From Pseudomonas sputi (GTDB lineage Bacteria; Pseudomonadota; Gammaproteobacteria; Pseudomonadales; Pseudomonadaceae): a DNA stretch of 64,000 bases. The notes under the pieces were generated by a model that did not search any database, was not told the DNA's origin, and saw only the letters and a list, made by a program, of their open reading frames with translations. Below, piece after piece: positions 32,515 to 42,014 of this stretch (positions are counted from its first letter, which is position 1; every line of letters begins with the position of its first letter). Location: assembly GCF_021603585.1 (NCBI RefSeq), contig NZ_BQHI01000003.1, forward strand, positions 124,001 to 188,000. Direction: 5' to 3'. Position numbers and translations under genes: made by a program.

Positions 32515-33684
32515 TTAAAGACCGGCAGCCATGGCTTTGTCGATCAGCCAGTTCAGGTTCGGACCACGGTCGCTGTTGACTTCCACCGGGCGGCCGGCGA
32601 AGCGACTGTCCAGCGGCTCGTCCGGCTGGATCTGCACGCGGATGTCGGAGGACAGGTCGGCGCTTTTCAGGCTGGTGCTGCTGACGATCTTGCCGGTGCG
32701 GGTCTTGTCTTCGCCGGCGATCTGGAAGCTCACCGGGGTGCCCGGACGCACGTCGCCGAACTGGCGATAGGAGAAGCGCGCATCGACGGTGGCCTGGGTG
32801 TTGCGCGGCACCAGTTGGAAGATCACGTCGCCCTTGCTCGCGTACTGACCGTCAGCCACCAGTTGCTGGGCCACGGTGCAATCGCAAGGGGAGGTCAGGG
32901 TGCCGGTCATCTGTTTGCCGAACAGTTCTTCAACCTTGGCCGGGGACAGTTGATCTTCTTCCAGGTGACCTTTGAGTACGTCGAGCATGCTGGTGCTGAA
33001 AGTCGCCAGTGGGGCGCCCTTGGCGGCAATGCCGTCGGATTTGACCAGGCTCTGTACGGTGCCGTCGCGCGGCATGGTGATGTTCATCCCCGGCACGCTG
33101 ACCAGACCGGCCTGCGCATGGCTGACGAAGTACATGCTGTACACCGATTTGAAAATGAACCCCGCCGCCACCAGGCCGACCGCGAAGATACCGGCGCTGA
33201 ACGTCACCGCTTTCAGACGCCCGAACGGGGTCATGCCGGAGTCGCCGTCCTTGACCTTGCGGGCCTTGGTGAAGTTGTCGCGCTGCAGGGTTGCCAACAC
33301 TTCGCCGATGCTGACGATGTCGCCGGCCAGGTGCGAAGTGATCAGGTGGCGCAGGGTGGAAATGTCCTGCGGCTCCAGGTTCTGGAACTGGCAGCCAGCA
33401 CGACCCGTCTGGCGGTCGTAGGAACGCACTTGCAGTTCAACGTCCATGGCCAGGCCGAGGTTGTCGATGACGAACTGCAGACGCGCCTTGTACACCTCGC
33501 CGACGGTCAGCGGCAGTTGTCCGGCGTTGAACGCCAGACCACCGGCGGACAGGTCAAGGACCCGCGCTTCAACCGGAGTCCGGTCGGGGCCGAAGAAACG
33601 CAGCTTGGCCGGGATTTTGACCCGGGCGTGCTGACGCTGGGCTTCGGATTCATGCACTACGTTGGCGTTGACGGCGGTATTCAT
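32515..33684 (-). CDS. alg44: Alg44: c-di-GMP receptor of alginate polymerisation
   Basis: The 389-residue inner-membrane protein begins with a cytosolic PilZ domain in which the c-di-GMP residues are in the expected places: Arg17 and Arg21 (RQHAR) and Asp44/Ser46 (LDLSAGG). One membrane helix follows (about residues 160-185, FSAGIFAVGLVAAGFIF) and then a periplasmic membrane-fusion-type domain (CDCTVAQQLVADGQYASKGD). Binding of c-di-GMP switches on polymerisation by Alg8. The gap to alg8 is 35 bp. Confidence 0.97.
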   Translation of the reverse strand: MNTAVNANVVHESEAQRQHARVKIPAKLRFFGPDRTPVEARVLDLSAGGLAFNAGQLPLTVGEVYKARLQFVIDNLGLAMDVELQVRSYDRQTGRAGCQFQNLEPQDISTLRHLITSHLAGDIVSIGEVLATLQRDNFTKARKVKDGDSGMTPFGRLKAVTFSAGIFAVGLVAAGFIFKSVYSMYFVSHAQAGLVSVPGMNITMPRDGTVQSLVKSDGIAAKGAPLATFSTSMLDVLKGHLEEDQLSPAKVEELFGKQMTGTLTSPCDCTVAQQLVADGQYASKGDVIFQLVPRNTQATVDARFSYRQFGDVRPGTPVSFQIAGEDKTRTGKIVSSTSLKSADLSSDIRVQIQPDEPLDSRFAGRPVEVNSDRGPNLNWLIDKAMAAGL

Positions 33685-33719
33685 GGGGGCGATTTCCTTG
33701 TTAATTCAATAGGGGCAGG

Positions 33720-35201
33720 TCAGACCATCAGCAGCAGCACGGCGACGAAAATGCTGCCGGCGGAGAAGGTCATGGTCCGAGACGACCAGGTGTTGAACCA
33801 ACGTTGAAAGCTGGCGAGATCACGGGTCAGGGAAGTGGGTTGGCGAGTCCAGGATTGTTGGTCGAGGCGGAAGAACACGTAGATCTTCACCAGCGCACCG
33901 ACGATCTGGTTGTAATAGAGAATCGCCGGGTAGGCCGGACCGATCCGGTGACCTGAGCACGACAACAGCAACGTCAGGATCAGACGGGTGATGCCGATCC
34001 ACAGCAGGTAAACCAGGATGAACGCGGTGCCGTACTTGAAGCTGGCGATGATCGCCACGGTCAGGCCGAGCAGCGAAGTCCACATCGATACGCGCTGGTC
34101 GAACAGCACCACCGAGGTGAAGGCGCCGAGGCGTTTCACGCCCAGGCCCAGCGCTCGGGAGTTCTGGCGCAGGTTGTTGCCGTACCAGCGGAACATCAGT
34201 TTGCGGCTGGCCTTGATGAAGCTCTTTTCCGGCGGGTGTTCAACGGTGTTGATCGCGGCGTCCGGCACGTAGAAGGTGTCGTAGCCCAGACGCATCAGGC
34301 TGAACCAGCTCGACTTGTCGTCGCCGGTCAAAAACTTGAAACGGCCCAGGCGCCAGTGTTGCAGCGAGTCGCTTTCAACGTCGGCGATGAATTCCGGGTT
34401 GGTGACCACGGTGGCGCGAAACACCGACATGCGCCCGGTCATGGTCAGCACGCGTTTGGACAGGGCCATCGAGCACATGTTGATGTGGCGCTGGGCGAAA
34501 CGCAGCTTGTGCCATTCGCTCATGATGTAGCCGCCGCGCACTTCGCAGAACTCGTTGGTGGTCAGGCCGCCGACGTTGCCGAACATCTGGAACCACGGCA
34601 CGGTTTTGCGCACCACGCCTTCGCCGAGCACGGTGTCGCCGTCGATCACGGCCACCACGGCGCGGTCGTCCGGCAGGTGACGGGAGATTGCGCGGAAACC
34701 ATAAGCCAGGCCATCACGTTTGCCGGTGCCGGGGATGCGCACGAAGTCGAGTTTCACGCGGTCTGGCGGATTCATCCGCGCCCACAGTGCCTTGACCAGC
34801 AGCTCATCGGACATTTCGACGATGGAGCAGACCACGGTGGTCGGCAGTTCGCAGTCGATGGCTTCGCGGATCACCGAGCTGTAAACCTGCGCGGTGGTCA
34901 ACGCGTCGATGCGAAAACTGGTGACCATCAGAAACACATGGGACGGGTCCGCCGCCTTACCCAGCTTGCGAACCTTGCGGCGCAGGTGCGGGTAGACGAT
35001 GTAGAGAAAAATCATGCCGCGCACAAAGTGCGTGGCACCCATCGAGTAGCGCCAGATACCCACGGCGCCAATCAGGAAAATGAAGTCCTTCGACTCGGAG
35101 TCGAACGTGGACGTGGGCAGCATCAGGGCCAGGCCCATCAGCAGGCTCAGAAACAAAAGCCAGCCGGCGGATTGCAGAAAAAAATGTTTGAGCTTGGACA
35201 T
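33720..35201 (-). CDS. alg8: Alg8: mannuronan synthase (GT2 glycosyltransferase)
   Basis: The 493-residue inner-membrane processive glycosyltransferase polymerises GDP-mannuronate. It has N-terminal helices ([20 protein letters not shown]), a cytosolic GT-A domain with DGDTV (the metal-binding DxD-type motif) and [13 protein letters not shown] (Q/RxxRW-like region), and several C-terminal helices. I use the ATG at 35201 (MSKLKHFF), which matches the N-terminus expected from homologues; an ATG three codons earlier at 35210 is also possible. Neither has a strong Shine-Dalgarno. Confidence 0.96.
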   Translation of the reverse strand: MSKLKHFFLQSAGWLLFLSLLMGLALMLPTSTFDSESKDFIFLIGAVGIWRYSMGATHFVRGMIFLYIVYPHLRRKVRKLGKAADPSHVFLMVTSFRIDALTTAQVYSSVIREAIDCELPTTVVCSIVEMSDELLVKALWARMNPPDRVKLDFVRIPGTGKRDGLAYGFRAISRHLPDDRAVVAVIDGDTVLGEGVVRKTVPWFQMFGNVGGLTTNEFCEVRGGYIMSEWHKLRFAQRHINMCSMALSKRVLTMTGRMSVFRATVVTNPEFIADVESDSLQHWRLGRFKFLTGDDKSSWFSLMRLGYDTFYVPDAAINTVEHPPEKSFIKASRKLMFRWYGNNLRQNSRALGLGVKRLGAFTSVVLFDQRVSMWTSLLGLTVAIIASFKYGTAFILVYLLWIGITRLILTLLLSCSGHRIGPAYPAILYYNQIVGALVKIYVFFRLDQQSWTRQPTSLTRDLASFQRWFNTWSSRTMTFSAGSIFVAVLLLMV

Positions 35202-35225
35202 GACCGTCATCCGAAGGTGATGGGG

Positions 35226-35266
35226 GCTTCAGGCCGCCCGCCGATTCACGGCGTGCGGCTTGAAGC
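35226..35266 (-). other. Long stem-loop in the algD-alg8 gap
   Basis: GCTTCAAGCCGC and GCGGCCTGAAGC (minus strand) form an outer 12-bp stem with one G-U pair, enclosing a second stem CGCCG/CGGCG. It occupies the 83-bp gap after algD. There is no T-run, so it is more likely an mRNA-stabilising or processing element than a full terminator. Confidence 0.75.
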
Positions 35267-35284
35267 TCGAGGCTTGCTGCTGCG

Positions 35285-36601
35285 TTACCAGCAGATCCCT
35301 TCGGTACGGCTACCGGCGCTGGTGGCTTTGGACATGAAGCCCACCAGGTCGATCACCTGCTTGCCCTGCGGCGCTTCTTCGGCCAGGGCGCGGAACTTCT
35401 CGTCGCGGTTGCCGAGGATGATCACGTCGGAGTTGTCGATCACCGAATCGAAGTCCGCGTTGAGCAGGGACGATACGTGCGGGATCTTCGACTCGATGTA
35501 GTCCTTGTTCGCGCCGTGGACACGGGCGTACTGGACGTTGCTGTCGTAGATGCTCAGGTCGTAACCCTTGCCGATCAGCATCTCGGCCAGTTCCACCAGC
35601 GGACTTTCGCGCAGGTCGTCGGTGCCGGCCTTGAAGCTCAGGCCCAGCAGGGCGACTTTGCGTTTGTCGTGGCTTTCAACGATGTCGAAGGCGTTCTGCA
35701 CTTGCGATTCGTTGCTGCGCATCAGCGAGTTGAGCAGCGGCGCTTCGACGTCCAGGGAGCCGGCGCGGTAGGTCAGGGCGCGCACGTCTTTGGGCAGGCA
35801 CGAACCGCCGAAGGCGAAGCCCGGGCGCATGTAGTACTGGGACAGGTTGAGGGTCTTGTCCTGGCAGACCACGTCCATCACTTCGCGGCCATCGACGCCC
35901 ACCGCTTTGGCGATGTTGCCGATCTCGTTGGCGAAGGTCACTTTGGTGGCGTGCCAGACGTTGCAGGTGTACTTGATCATCTCGGCGACGGCGATGTCCT
36001 TGCGGATGATCGGTGCGTCGAGTTCTTCGTACAGCGATTGCAGAACGTCACCCGAAGCCTTGTCGAACTCGCCGATGACGGTCATCGGTGGCAGGTCGTA
36101 GTCGGCGATCGCGGTGGACTCACGCAGGAACTCAGGGTTGACTGCCACGCCGAAATCGACGCCGGCCTTCTTGCCGGAGCAGTCTTCGAGGATCGGGATC
36201 ACAACGTTTGCCACAGTGCCCGGCAATACGGTGCTGCGCACCACGATGGTGTGGCGGGTGGACTTTTCACGCAGGACAAAACCGATCTCGCGGCATACCG
36301 CTTCGATGTAATTCAGTTCCAGGTCACCGTTCTTCTTGCTCGGCGTACCGACGCAGATCATCGACAGGTCGGTGTCGCGAATCGCCTCGGCGAAGTTGGT
36401 CGTACCGCGCAGACGACCGGTCTGGATACCTTGCGCCAGCAACTCACCCAGACCCGGTTCGACAATGGGAGATTTGCCAGCGTTGATCATGTCGATCTTG
36501 TCTTTGGCAACATCGACGCCCACCACGTCGTGGCCCCGAGCAGACAGGCAACCGGCACATACTGCGCCAACGTAACCCAAACCAAATATGCTGATGCGCA
36601 T
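35285..36601 (-). CDS. algD: AlgD: GDP-mannose 6-dehydrogenase
   Basis: The 438-residue cytosolic enzyme oxidises GDP-mannose to GDP-mannuronate with NAD+, the committed step of alginate synthesis. The Rossmann motif GLGYVGAVCAG is at residues 7-17 and the catalytic Cys268 lies in FGGSCLPKD, the same number as in P. aeruginosa. The Lys/Asn region KYTCNVWHATKVTFANE is intact. It is the first gene of the twelve-gene operon and has a long non-coding region upstream, consistent with the complex promoter known for algD. Confidence 0.98.
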   Translation of the reverse strand: MRISIFGLGYVGAVCAGCLSARGHDVVGVDVAKDKIDMINAGKSPIVEPGLGELLAQGIQTGRLRGTTNFAEAIRDTDLSMICVGTPSKKNGDLELNYIEAVCREIGFVLREKSTRHTIVVRSTVLPGTVANVVIPILEDCSGKKAGVDFGVAVNPEFLRESTAIADYDLPPMTVIGEFDKASGDVLQSLYEELDAPIIRKDIAVAEMIKYTCNVWHATKVTFANEIGNIAKAVGVDGREVMDVVCQDKTLNLSQYYMRPGFAFGGSCLPKDVRALTYRAGSLDVEAPLLNSLMRSNESQVQNAFDIVESHDKRKVALLGLSFKAGTDDLRESPLVELAEMLIGKGYDLSIYDSNVQYARVHGANKDYIESKIPHVSSLLNADFDSVIDNSDVIILGNRDEKFRALAEEAPQGKQVIDLVGFMSKATSAGSRTEGICW

Positions 36602-37073
36602 CGCAATTACCTCTGTATATATCAGGCCTTAGAGGGCCGGAGTTAATGGTGTTCAGCGTTTTTAGTGCACTCGAAAGTGTGACTTACAGGCGTCACAATG
36701 CCGTGTGCAGGCATACTTAAGTTCCGAGTGTCTAAATAAGTGCACTCAAGATGTGCGCAACCAGGCCTTGTTGTTATGACGTGCCCTGTTATGCAGCCGA
36801 TCCTCTTTGGAGAAGACGCTTGTGCAATCGTCTTGCGCGCTCGATGTCAGGACGAAAGTCCAGTAAATCAAGCGGTTGGGTGCTCAGGCGAGCACGTTTA
36901 TAAGGGCGCGGCCATGGCCTTTGTAGGGGATATTAATGGTGCGTATCTCCTGTCCATCGTCTGTTTTGAGACTAGTTAGTCATCTAGGCAAGTTGCTGTG
37001 ACAACTTGGTTACATGGCCAACTGCTCCGCGTAAGTTATCTCGTACAAACTCGGCGAGAATCGTTACCGGTGG
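36602..37073 (-). promoter_or_regulatory. Long untranslated leader/regulatory region of algD
   Basis: No credible gene occupies this stretch between the candidate AlgU promoter and algD; it is clearly more AT-rich than its flanks. If the promoter at 37074-37101 is right, transcripts carry a leader of about 465 nt, comparable to the several-hundred-base leader of algD in P. aeruginosa. Short open frames in it (for example the plus-strand one at 36740-36979) look like chance. Confidence 0.5.
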
Positions 37074-37101
37074 TATGAGCTATGCATTCTGACGAAGTTC
37101 C
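37074..37101 (-). promoter_or_regulatory. Candidate AlgU (sigma-22) promoter of the alginate operon
   Basis: On the minus strand GGAACTT (37101-37095) is followed after 16 bases by TCATA (37078-37074). This fits the AlgU pattern GAACTT-N16/17-TCnnA; P. aeruginosa PalgD has TCCTA at the -10. The distance to the algD start (about 470 bp) is in the range known for algD. Confidence 0.6.
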
Positions 37102-37370
37102 TGTCCGCTCATCGCGAAATCTGAAATTTCTTGAAATATTGTCAGAGATGGCACCAGTATCAATTTGATAGCAGTTTCGTTTTCGACCTTTAATAACAGG
37201 CGGAAAATCACGTTAGATAGTTTTATGCCACTACGGTGAAAAAATTTAGGTGCCACTACTGAAAAAAATGATCAGTGTCGAGTGAAACTAATCTTAGAAA
37301 AGACAGGGAGGTTTTTCTGGCGCCAGTAAAATGGCGAATGGGGCGAGGGTTTTTTGACATCGTGCGAGCT

Positions 37371-37398
37371 GCACGACTCTTCATATAAAGAGTCGTGC
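37371..37398. other. Perfect stem-loop after yaaA
   Basis: GCACGACTCTT and AAGAGTCGTGC form an 11-bp perfect stem with a 6-base loop, 12 bases past the yaaA stop. No T-run follows on the minus strand. It may end yaaA transcripts or serve as a binding site far upstream of algD. Confidence 0.6.
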
Positions 37399-37410
37399 AT
37401 TAGGCATGCT

Positions 37411-38190
37411 TTATTCGGGGGCGTGATCGCGTAGAAACACCAGATTATCCGGTTTCGATTGCTCGGCGCTGTAGCGATAACCCTGCACATCGAACTGTTT
37501 GAGCAGGGTCGGATCGTTGATTTTTTCCTGGATCACGAAGCGGCTCATCAGGCCCCGCGCCTTCTTGGCGTAGAAGCTGATGATCTTGTACTGGCCGTTC
37601 TTCAGGTCCTTGAACTCGGTGTTGATGATCCGCGCGTTCAGGGCCGTGCGTTTGACCGCCGAGAAGTATTCGTTGGACGCCAGGTTCAGCAGCACGTCAT
37701 CGCCCTGGTCGGCCAGCGCTTGGTTCAGCCATTCGCTGATGCGCGTGCCCCAGAATGCGTACAGGTCCTTGCCGCGGGCATTGGCCAGTTTGGTGCCCAT
37801 TTCCAGGCGATACGGCTGCATCAGGTCGAGCGGGCGCAGCAAACCGTAAAGGCCGGAGAGCATGCGCAGGTGCTGTTGCGCGTAATCGAAATCGGCTTCG
37901 CTGAAGCTTTGCGCATCGAGCCCGGTGTAGACATCACCCTTGAAGGCCAGCAATGCCTGCTTGGCGTTTTCCGGCGTGAACGCTGGCGTCCAGCTGCCGA
38001 AACGCGCGGCGTTGAGGCCGCCGATCTTGTCGGACACGTGCATCAGTTCGCTGATCTGCGCCGGACTCAGCTCGCGCAGTTGCTGGATCAGTTCCTGAGA
38101 GTGGTCGAGGTATTGCGGCTGAGTGAAGCGCTGGGTCGCCGGCGGTGTTTCGTAATCGAGGGTCTTGGCGGGGGAAATCACCATCAGCAT
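37411..38190 (-). CDS. yaaA: YaaA peroxide-stress protein (DUF328/UPF0246)
   Basis: The 259-residue protein begins [18 protein letters not shown], the conserved start of YaaA, and contains [21 protein letters not shown] and [12 protein letters not shown], further family signatures. In E. coli YaaA lowers intracellular free iron and limits hydrogen-peroxide damage to DNA and proteins. The ATG at 38190 has AAAGGAG 8 bases upstream; the very long frame extending further upstream is spurious because it runs antisense through the deacetylase gene. It is transcribed divergently from that gene. Confidence 0.95.
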   Translation of the reverse strand: MLMVISPAKTLDYETPPATQRFTQPQYLDHSQELIQQLRELSPAQISELMHVSDKIGGLNAARFGSWTPAFTPENAKQALLAFKGDVYTGLDAQSFSEADFDYAQQHLRMLSGLYGLLRPLDLMQPYRLEMGTKLANARGKDLYAFWGTRISEWLNQALADQGDDVLLNLASNEYFSAVKRTALNARIINTEFKDLKNGQYKIISFYAKKARGLMSRFVIQEKINDPTLLKQFDVQGYRYSAEQSKPDNLVFLRDHAPE

Positions 38191-38328
38191 GAAGTCGTCT
38201 CCTTTAATCGTGGGGGCGATTCTAGGGGGTTGGGGCGGATGACTCCAGCTATCGCGTCCATAGGTGATCGGCGGTTTGCCAGCCGGATCGGCTATAGTGC
38301 GGCGCGGGTTTTGTAACGGAGACACCCT

Positions 38329-39453
38329 TTGCGCATTGTTCTTTTTTTCACCGCGTGGCTGTTGAGCGTCGGTGCCGTTGCGGCGCCGGGCGACATCGCG
38401 ACGCTGGATCGCAGTACCTGGCCGGAAAAACTCGACAATCCGACCCTGTTCGACGTCGCCTCGCGGGCGGAAATCCTGATGTTCGCCCGAGGCCTGCTCG
38501 GTACCGAAGCGCTGGATGAGGCGGCGCTGGCCCAGCGCCTGGGGCTGCGCACGGTCAATCTGGACGCCATCAACAGCCTGCGCGAGCGCCTGTGGCAGCG
38601 CCTGCTCGCCAATTACAACTTCGCCCAGCAAAGCTGCGATCAGGACGCTTCGTTCTGCTTCCTCGTCGAAGACTTGCCGACCCTGCGCGAGCAGGCCGCC
38701 AAATTCGTGGTCAGCGACGAAAGTTATTACACCAGGTGGGCCGAACCGAGCCGGGTCTTCCACCTGCAATACCTCGATGAGCTGATGCGCAAGGCTGCGC
38801 TGTCGCCGCAGACCAGCAGCGAACTCGATCATTTCGGAGACTACGAGCGCAACGGCGACGACATGCACGATCGCCTGTTTCTGCTGAGTTTCGACAGCGC
38901 CGCCAACCTGCAACCGGACAACACCGACTGGCTCACCGAGTACCTGCGCAAGTCGAACCTCAGTGGCACGTTCTTCATGTTGGGCAAGGATGTTCAGGCG
39001 CGGCTGGCTGACCGCTCCTTCAGCAGCCTGCAAGCGGCGTTTTCGCAGCAGTGCGTCGGCGTGCAAGGCTGGGAGTTCCGCTCGCACAGCCACTGGCAGG
39101 ACTGGCAGGATTCGGTGCGGCGCAGTGCCGATCTGGTCAGGAACAAGCTGCCGGAAAACTACGTGCCGCTGTTCCGTCCACCGGAAGGCCAACGTCGCAG
39201 CGATGCCCGCAGCTTCTTCAACAGTCAGGGCCTGCAAGTGGCGCTGTGGGACATCGATGCCCAGGACGGTGCCGGCAAGCTCAAGGGCAGCCAGAGTGCG
39301 CAGCGGGTGCTGACCCTGATGCTGCTGTGGCGGCATGGGGTGATCAATTTCAACATGAAGCAGGATGCGGTGAAGACCGCGTTGCCGTGGCTGATCACGC
39401 AAACCGCGCAAAGCGGCATCGGCTGGGAAGACTGTCAGGACGCGTTTCGCTGA
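38329..39453 (+). CDS. Polysaccharide-deacetylase-like secreted protein with altered active site
   Basis: The 374-residue protein starts at TTG with GGAG 7 bases upstream and has a short signal peptide ([16 protein letters not shown]). After an N-terminal helical region of about 180 residues comes a NodB-like fold: [10 protein letters not shown] (motif 1), [11 protein letters not shown] (motif 2) and RPPEG (motif 3, residues 283-287). The usual TFDDGP is FDSA here, so the second metal/catalytic Asp is Ser190. The HxxxH metal pair appears as His253 with Gln257 at the second position. Arg-Pro-Pro is kept. It may have lost deacetylase activity and kept sugar binding, or use nearby His255. It is unrelated in arrangement to the alginate operon. 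Confidence 0.7.
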   Translation: MRIVLFFTAWLLSVGAVAAPGDIATLDRSTWPEKLDNPTLFDVASRAEILMFARGLLGTEALDEAALAQRLGLRTVNLDAINSLRERLWQRLLANYNFAQQSCDQDASFCFLVEDLPTLREQAAKFVVSDESYYTRWAEPSRVFHLQYLDELMRKAALSPQTSSELDHFGDYERNGDDMHDRLFLLSFDSAANLQPDNTDWLTEYLRKSNLSGTFFMLGKDVQARLADRSFSSLQAAFSQQCVGVQGWEFRSHSHWQDWQDSVRRSADLVRNKLPENYVPLFRPPEGQRRSDARSFFNSQGLQVALWDIDAQDGAGKLKGSQSAQRVLTLMLLWRHGVINFNMKQDAVKTALPWLITQTAQSGIGWEDCQDAFR

Positions 39454-39802
39454 AAAACGGCAAGAGCCCGGAAACATTGGGCTTGGGATGAATTTTTTGA
39501 GGAATTCGATGCAGGTGGACTTCCGACTCTAACGGGGGCAGGGCGGTCCGCCAAGGGCTTTTCGTCACTTTGCAAAATAAACTTCAAAAAAGCGTCAAAG
39601 TGCTTTTTTCTGTCACGGGTTTTGGAGTATTACGAAGTCAGACCGCCGAAACCTGCAACACAGGTGGCGTCTTCCAAGACCCAGTTTGTGTGCGGTTCAC
39701 CTGCTATCCCGACAAAAGCTGTGCAGGTGGATTCGGCAGTCACTTCGAGGCGCAGCACCGCCGAGGTATTGCGTCGAATGGCTCCCACAAAGGTGACCGA
39801 GT
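39454..39802. other. Non-coding gap upstream of the PhoH-like gene
   Basis: The 349-bp gap contains an AT-rich stretch around 39565-39615 with CACTTTG/CAAAGTG arms and T-runs that could hold the promoter. An AGCCC...GGGCT stem lies right after the deacetylase stop. Frames through it give no recognisable protein. Nothing else is seen. Confidence 0.5.
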
Positions 39803-41197
39803 ATGGATGATCACGGACGTAGCCCTTCCTCCAACCAGCCAATCCTTTATGTACTCGATACCAACGTACTGATTCACGATCCGAATGCCCTGCTGAATTT
39901 CGAAGAACACCACGTCGCGATCCCGATGACCGTGCTTGAAGAGCTGGACAAGCTCAAGAGCGGGCATCACAGCGTGGCCGCCGAATGCCGTCAGGCGATC
40001 CGGCTGATCGACAAGACCCTGGGCGATGCCTCACCCGATGACGTCGAACAGGGCGTGCCGATCCAGCGCGGCAAGGGCGGCCCGAAGGGCTTGCTGTCGA
40101 TTCTGATGAGCAAGCAGGCCGAATCGAACCTGATTCTGCCCGAGCATCTGAACGACAACAAAATCATCAACCAACTGATCGACCTGCACACCCGCGAGCC
40201 GAGCAAACCGGTGGTGCTGGTCACCAAAGACATCAACATGCGCCTCAAGGCGCGCGCATGCGGGATCGACGCCGAGGACTACAGCACCGACCAACTGGTC
40301 GACGACGTGTCCCTGCTGCCCAACGGCTATCACAACATGACCGGCTCCTTCTGGGACCGCGTGAGCAAGGTCGAAACCCGTCAGGACCACGGCCGCACCT
40401 GGCATCAGGTGCAATTGATCGACAACCTGCCAGCCGTGCACATCAACGAGTTCATCATTGATGAGCAGGGCTTCGTCGGCTGGATCAAGGAGATCGAAGA
40501 GGACAAGCTGCTGATCCTCGACCTGCACCAGGAACCGCTGCTGCACCAGGAAGCCTGGGGCCTCAAGCCGCGGGACATCTATCAGAGCCTGGCGTTGTAT
40601 GCGCTGCTGGATCCGGACATTCACCTGGTCAACCTGTCCGGCGCCGCCGGCTCGGGTAAAACCATTCTGGCGCTGGCCGCGGCGATCGAGCAGACCATGG
40701 TCAGCAAGCGCTATCGGCGCATCATCGCCACCCGCAGCGTGCAGGGCCTGGACCAGGAAATCGGCTTCCTGCCCGGCACCGAGGCGGAAAAGATGGAGCC
40801 TTGGCTGGGCGCGATCACCGACAACCTCGAAGCCTTGCACATGGATGACGAAAACACCCATGGCAGCGTCGACTACATCCTCAGCAAAGTGCCGTTGCAG
40901 TTCAAATCGCTCAACTACATTCGCGGTCGCAGCTTCCAGCAGAGCCTGATCCTGATCGACGAATGCCAGAACCTCACGCCGCACCAGATGAAAACCATCA
41001 TCACCCGGGCCGGCGCCGGTTCCAAAGTGGTGTGCCTGGGCAACCTGGCACAGATCGACACCCCTTACCTGTCCGCGACCAGCTCCGGGCTGACCTACCT
41101 GACCGAACGTTTCAAGGATTTCCCCAACGGTGTGCACATCACCCTGCAAGGGGTGCCTCGCTCGATTCTGGCCGAATACGCCGAATCGCATCTGTAA
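39803..41197 (+). CDS. PIN-PhoH family ATPase/RNase-like protein
   Basis: The 464-residue protein joins an N-terminal PIN nuclease domain (LDTNVLIHDP with Asp19, VLEELDKLK with acidic residues at 46-47, VTKDINMRLKA with Asp143) to a PhoH ATPase domain with Walker A GAAGSGKT (280-287) and Walker B LILIDECQN (about 385). The Q-loop region TLQGVPRS is near the C-terminus. Bacterial PIN-PhoH proteins (PhoH2 type) have been shown in other species to unwind and cleave RNA. AAGGTGA precedes the ATG. It stands alone and is followed by a strong terminator. Confidence 0.9.
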   Translation: MDDHGRSPSSNQPILYVLDTNVLIHDPNALLNFEEHHVAIPMTVLEELDKLKSGHHSVAAECRQAIRLIDKTLGDASPDDVEQGVPIQRGKGGPKGLLSILMSKQAESNLILPEHLNDNKIINQLIDLHTREPSKPVVLVTKDINMRLKARACGIDAEDYSTDQLVDDVSLLPNGYHNMTGSFWDRVSKVETRQDHGRTWHQVQLIDNLPAVHINEFIIDEQGFVGWIKEIEEDKLLILDLHQEPLLHQEAWGLKPRDIYQSLALYALLDPDIHLVNLSGAAGSGKTILALAAAIEQTMVSKRYRRIIATRSVQGLDQEIGFLPGTEAEKMEPWLGAITDNLEALHMDDENTHGSVDYILSKVPLQFKSLNYIRGRSFQQSLILIDECQNLTPHQMKTIITRAGAGSKVVCLGNLAQIDTPYLSATSSGLTYLTERFKDFPNGVHITLQGVPRSILAEYAESHL

Positions 41198-41208
41198 CCG
41201 CCAAATCG

Positions 41209-41243
41209 AACCGGGCGACTGCAACTTCGCCCGGTTTTTTATG
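41209..41243 (+). terminator. Rho-independent terminator after the PIN-PhoH gene
   Basis: AACCGGGCG and CGCCCGGTT form a 9-bp stem followed by TTTTT on the plus strand. Confidence 0.9.
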
Positions 41244-41298
41244 TGCGCAATTCTGACCCTCGGGTTTACAATCGGCGCTCCTGATCAGGAGTAATCCC

Positions 41299-41772
41299 GT
41301 GCTGACCCATCTCGATTCCCAAGGTCGCGCCAACATGGTCGACGTCACCGAAAAAGCCGTGACGTTCCGTGAAGCGACGGCCCAAGCGCTGGTGCGCATG
41401 CTGCCCGACACCCTGCAGATGATCGTCAGCGGCGGCCATCCCAAGGGCGACGTGTTCGCCGTGGCGCGCATTGCCGGCATTCAGGCGGCGAAGAAAACCA
41501 GTGATCTGATTCCCCTGTGCCATCCGCTGATGCTGACCGGCGTCAAGGTTGAACTCAGTGTCGAAGGCGACGACGCGGTACGCATCGTGGCGCGCTGCAA
41601 ATTGTCCGGGCAGACCGGCGTCGAAATGGAAGCGCTGACCGCCGCCAGTGTCGCGGCCCTGACCATCTACGACATGTGCAAGGCCGTGGACCGTGGCATG
41701 ACCATCGAAAGCGTGCGTCTGCTGGAAAAGGTCGGCGGCAAGAGCGGGCATTTCCAGGCGGAGCAGCCATGA
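41299..41772 (+). CDS. moaC: MoaC: cyclic pyranopterin monophosphate synthase
   Basis: The 157-residue enzyme acts after MoaA to form cyclic pyranopterin monophosphate in molybdenum-cofactor synthesis. Family signatures are [17 protein letters not shown]-like [23 protein letters not shown] and [24 protein letters not shown]. It starts at GTG with AGGAG 8 bases upstream. It is followed by moaD with a 4-bp overlap and then moaE. Confidence 0.97.
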   Translation: MLTHLDSQGRANMVDVTEKAVTFREATAQALVRMLPDTLQMIVSGGHPKGDVFAVARIAGIQAAKKTSDLIPLCHPLMLTGVKVELSVEGDDAVRIVARCKLSGQTGVEMEALTAASVAALTIYDMCKAVDRGMTIESVRLLEKVGGKSGHFQAEQP

Positions 41773-42011
41773 ACCTGACCGTGAAGTTTTTTGCCCGTTA
41801 CCGCGAAGCGCTGGGCGTGGATTCGGTGAAGGTCGAGGGTGACTTTGCCACCGTCGATGACGTTCGTGCGCTGTTGGCGCAGCGTGAGGGCGCCGAGGTA
41901 TTGAGCGAACAGAACCTGATGTGCGCGCGCAATGAAGACCTTTGCCAGCTCGACGAGCCGGTGGTCGATGGCGACGAAGTGGCGTTTTTCCCTACTGTGA
42001 CCGGAGGCTGA
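41769..42011 (+). CDS. moaD: MoaD: molybdopterin synthase small subunit
   Basis: The 80-residue ubiquitin-like protein ends in the required Gly-Gly (TVTGG), which is converted to a thiocarboxylate that donates sulfur to precursor Z. The ATG overlaps the moaC stop, and FPTVTGG is the normal family C-terminus. Confidence 0.96.
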   Translation: MNLTVKFFARYREALGVDSVKVEGDFATVDDVRALLAQREGAEVLSEQNLMCARNEDLCQLDEPVVDGDEVAFFPTVTGG

Positions 42012-42014
42012 GCC

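Noticed and set aside
21749-35501. Several long plus-strand open frames (for example 21749-23629, 27882-29567, 29564-31303, 31126-33807)
   Set aside because: They are antisense to algJ, algG, algE, algK and alg44, whose products are fully recognisable; the plus-strand translations have biased Val/Gly/Asp/His/Gln composition typical of shadows.
36719-36725. A second GGAACTT, on the minus strand close to algD, as AlgU promoter
   Set aside because: No TCnnA-type -10 lies 16-17 bases downstream, unlike the site at 37074-37101.
36740-36979. 79-codon plus-strand frame in the algD upstream region
   Set aside because: No Shine-Dalgarno, no family resemblance, and it lies in the expected algD leader.
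37411-39477. A 688-codon minus-strand frame that includes yaaA
   Set aside because: Only the last 259 codons are YaaA; the rest is antisense to the deacetylase gene, and a good Shine-Dalgarno marks the true start at 38190.
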